Shown: positions 6,310 to 7,151 of the stretch, one piece after another | Layout: each line of letters opens with the position of its first letter | How positions within the stretch are numbered: the stretch's first letter is position 1 | Source: Bacillota bacterium | GTDB lineage: Bacteria > Bacillota > DTU025 | DNA: 7,151 nt | Reading direction: 5' to 3' | Assembly: GCA_003456765.1 (NCBI GenBank) | Contig: DMOT01000206.1 | Location: forward strand, 1 to 7,151 | Notes under the pieces: model-generated | Database searches by the model: none | Told to the model about the DNA's origin: nothing | The model's input: only the letters and a program-made list of their open reading frames with translations | Program-made: the position numbers and the translations under genes

Positions 6310-7151
6310 TTATACCTTCAGCTTAACCCAGCCTGATATGACTTCGACGGAGCCCTCCTCGAACTTGGGTTTGGCAAACCTCATGAAGTACATCGAAGCC
6401 TTGCCCGACCTCCACTCAGACGTGTAGGTTATGCCCTTGGCCATGATCCCGTTCCAGTCCTGGAATGTCTCCATTGCGGCCACGAGCCCTTCCCGGGTCG
6501 GGTTGGCCCCGCACCTCTTCAGGCCCTCGCAGAAGACTTCGGCCGCGATGAATCCGGCTGCCGCGAAAGCGCTTGGCATTTCGCCAGGGTAGGTTGCCTG
6601 GTAGATCTCGAGATACTTGACGGAATCCTCGTCGTTTCCAAGTACAGGCACCCAGCCGGGGGCAATCAAGCCTACGCATGCCTCGCCAGCAAGCGCCGGC
6701 ATCTGGATGGGATCAGCATTGACGTACGTCGTCAGGAACTGCGCGTCAAGCCCCATAACATCCGCCTGCTTCAAAAAGCCTGCGCACGGTTTCAGGGTGG
6801 AGTAGATGATAACCGCGTCTGGCTTGGCCTTGATAAGCTTCAGAACCTGCGAGCTGAAGTCGACATCGGCTGCGCCGAAGTTCACTACTTCCACCGGCTC
6901 CATCTTGTAGACAGCCAGCTGCTCTTTTACGCCCCTGAGGCCCTCGGATCCAATGTCAGTCTGCTCGCACGCCACTGCGATCCTCTTGCACCCGAGCCCT
7001 TGCACGACGTACTGGGCGATAATGCGGCCCTCGCTTATGAAGTTGGGCTGCACCGGGAAAAAGTACTTCTTCGGCGGAAATGCCAGTTCACTGATGCCGC
7101 TGCCATGGTAGATCGACGGAACCTTCTTTGACTGGATGTAATCGATAGTTG
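6310..7151 (-). CDS. ABC-transporter solute-binding protein, branched-chain amino acid (LivJ/Peripla_BP_6) type, C-terminal part
   Basis: The frame is open from the right edge to TAA at 6312-6310 and gives 279 residues. A full member has about 380-420, so the N-terminus and signal peptide are out of view. A GTG at 7053 is internal, because homologous sequence continues upstream of it (KKVPSIYHGSG, then PPKKYFFPVQPN). Features typical of class I periplasmic-binding folds, numbered from the first visible codon, are VVQGLGCKRIAVACEQTDIG (about 48-67), KAKPDAVIIYST (about 105-116) and AFAAAGFIAAEVFCEGLKR in the C-lobe. Such proteins capture amino acids or amides outside the membrane and pass them to LivHMGF-type permeases. 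The ligand cannot be deduced. No permease or ATPase gene follows it here, so they may lie upstream, beyond the window. Two hairpins, one terminator-like, follow the stop. Confidence 0.88.
   Translation of the reverse strand, partial: TIDYIQSKKVPSIYHGSGISELAFPPKKYFFPVQPNFISEGRIIAQYVVQGLGCKRIAVACEQTDIGSEGLRGVKEQLAVYKMEPVEVVNFGAADVDFSSQVLKLIKAKPDAVIIYSTLKPCAGFLKQADVMGLDAQFLTTYVNADPIQMPALAGEACVGLIAPGWVPVLGNDEDSVKYLEIYQATYPGEMPSAFAAAGFIAAEVFCEGLKRCGANPTREGLVAAMETFQDWNGIMAKGITYTSEWRSGKASMYFMRFAKPKFEEGSVEVISGWVKLKV

Noticed and set aside
6310..7053. GTG at 7053 as the true start of the solute-binding protein
   Set aside because: The frame stays open to the window edge, and the upstream residues continue the binding-protein fold, so the GTG is an internal Val codon.

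Overview
All recognisable genes in this window lie on the minus strand. They are a moderately GC-rich set with strong AGGAGG-type ribosome binding sites 7-9 bases before ATG starts, which points to a bacterium. The mix suggests a Gram-positive, Clostridia- or Limnochordia-like anaerobe: a Cys-rich FMN-dependent alpha-hydroxy-acid oxidase relative, a branched-chain-amino-acid-type binding protein and a long beta-CASP RNase-like protein. This placement is inference from family impressions, not a search.

In transcription order (right to left): (i) 7151-6310, the C-terminal 279 residues of an ABC-transporter solute-binding protein of the LivJ type, cut by the window edge. (ii) 6309-5990, a 320-base gap with three stem-loops, one a plausible terminator, and a palindrome beside the next ribosome site. 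(iii) 5989-5033, a creatininase-family metallo-amidohydrolase. (iv) 5032-4878, a 155-base spacer with a weak candidate promoter. (v) 4877-2295, an 860-residue metallo-beta-lactamase/beta-CASP protein with every catalytic motif and an unusual 400-residue C-terminal extension. (vi) 2224-638, a secreted S41-family peptidase of the tricorn-like His/Ser type. (vii) 550-1, the N-terminal 183 residues of an FMN-dependent alpha-hydroxy-acid dehydrogenase-like protein, cut by the left edge.

Genes v, vi and vii are separated by 70 and 87 bases with no evident terminator and could be cotranscribed. The binding protein and the creatininase homologue may form an uptake and hydrolysis pair for an amide or cyclic amide, but the hairpin between them argues for at least partly separate transcription. 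No single pathway unites all five genes.

Two observations stand out. First, the S41 gene is bracketed by a 28-base imperfect inverted repeat (575-602 and 2272-2299, 25 of 28 identical) that nothing else in the window explains. Second, the C-terminal extension of the beta-CASP protein reads as a two-module unit present twice (residues 559-690 and 733-860). Its pattern resembles the KHa-KHb pair that precedes the nuclease core in archaeal aCPSF1, but here it follows the core and is duplicated. No tRNA, rRNA, CRISPR array, transposase or phage gene was seen.
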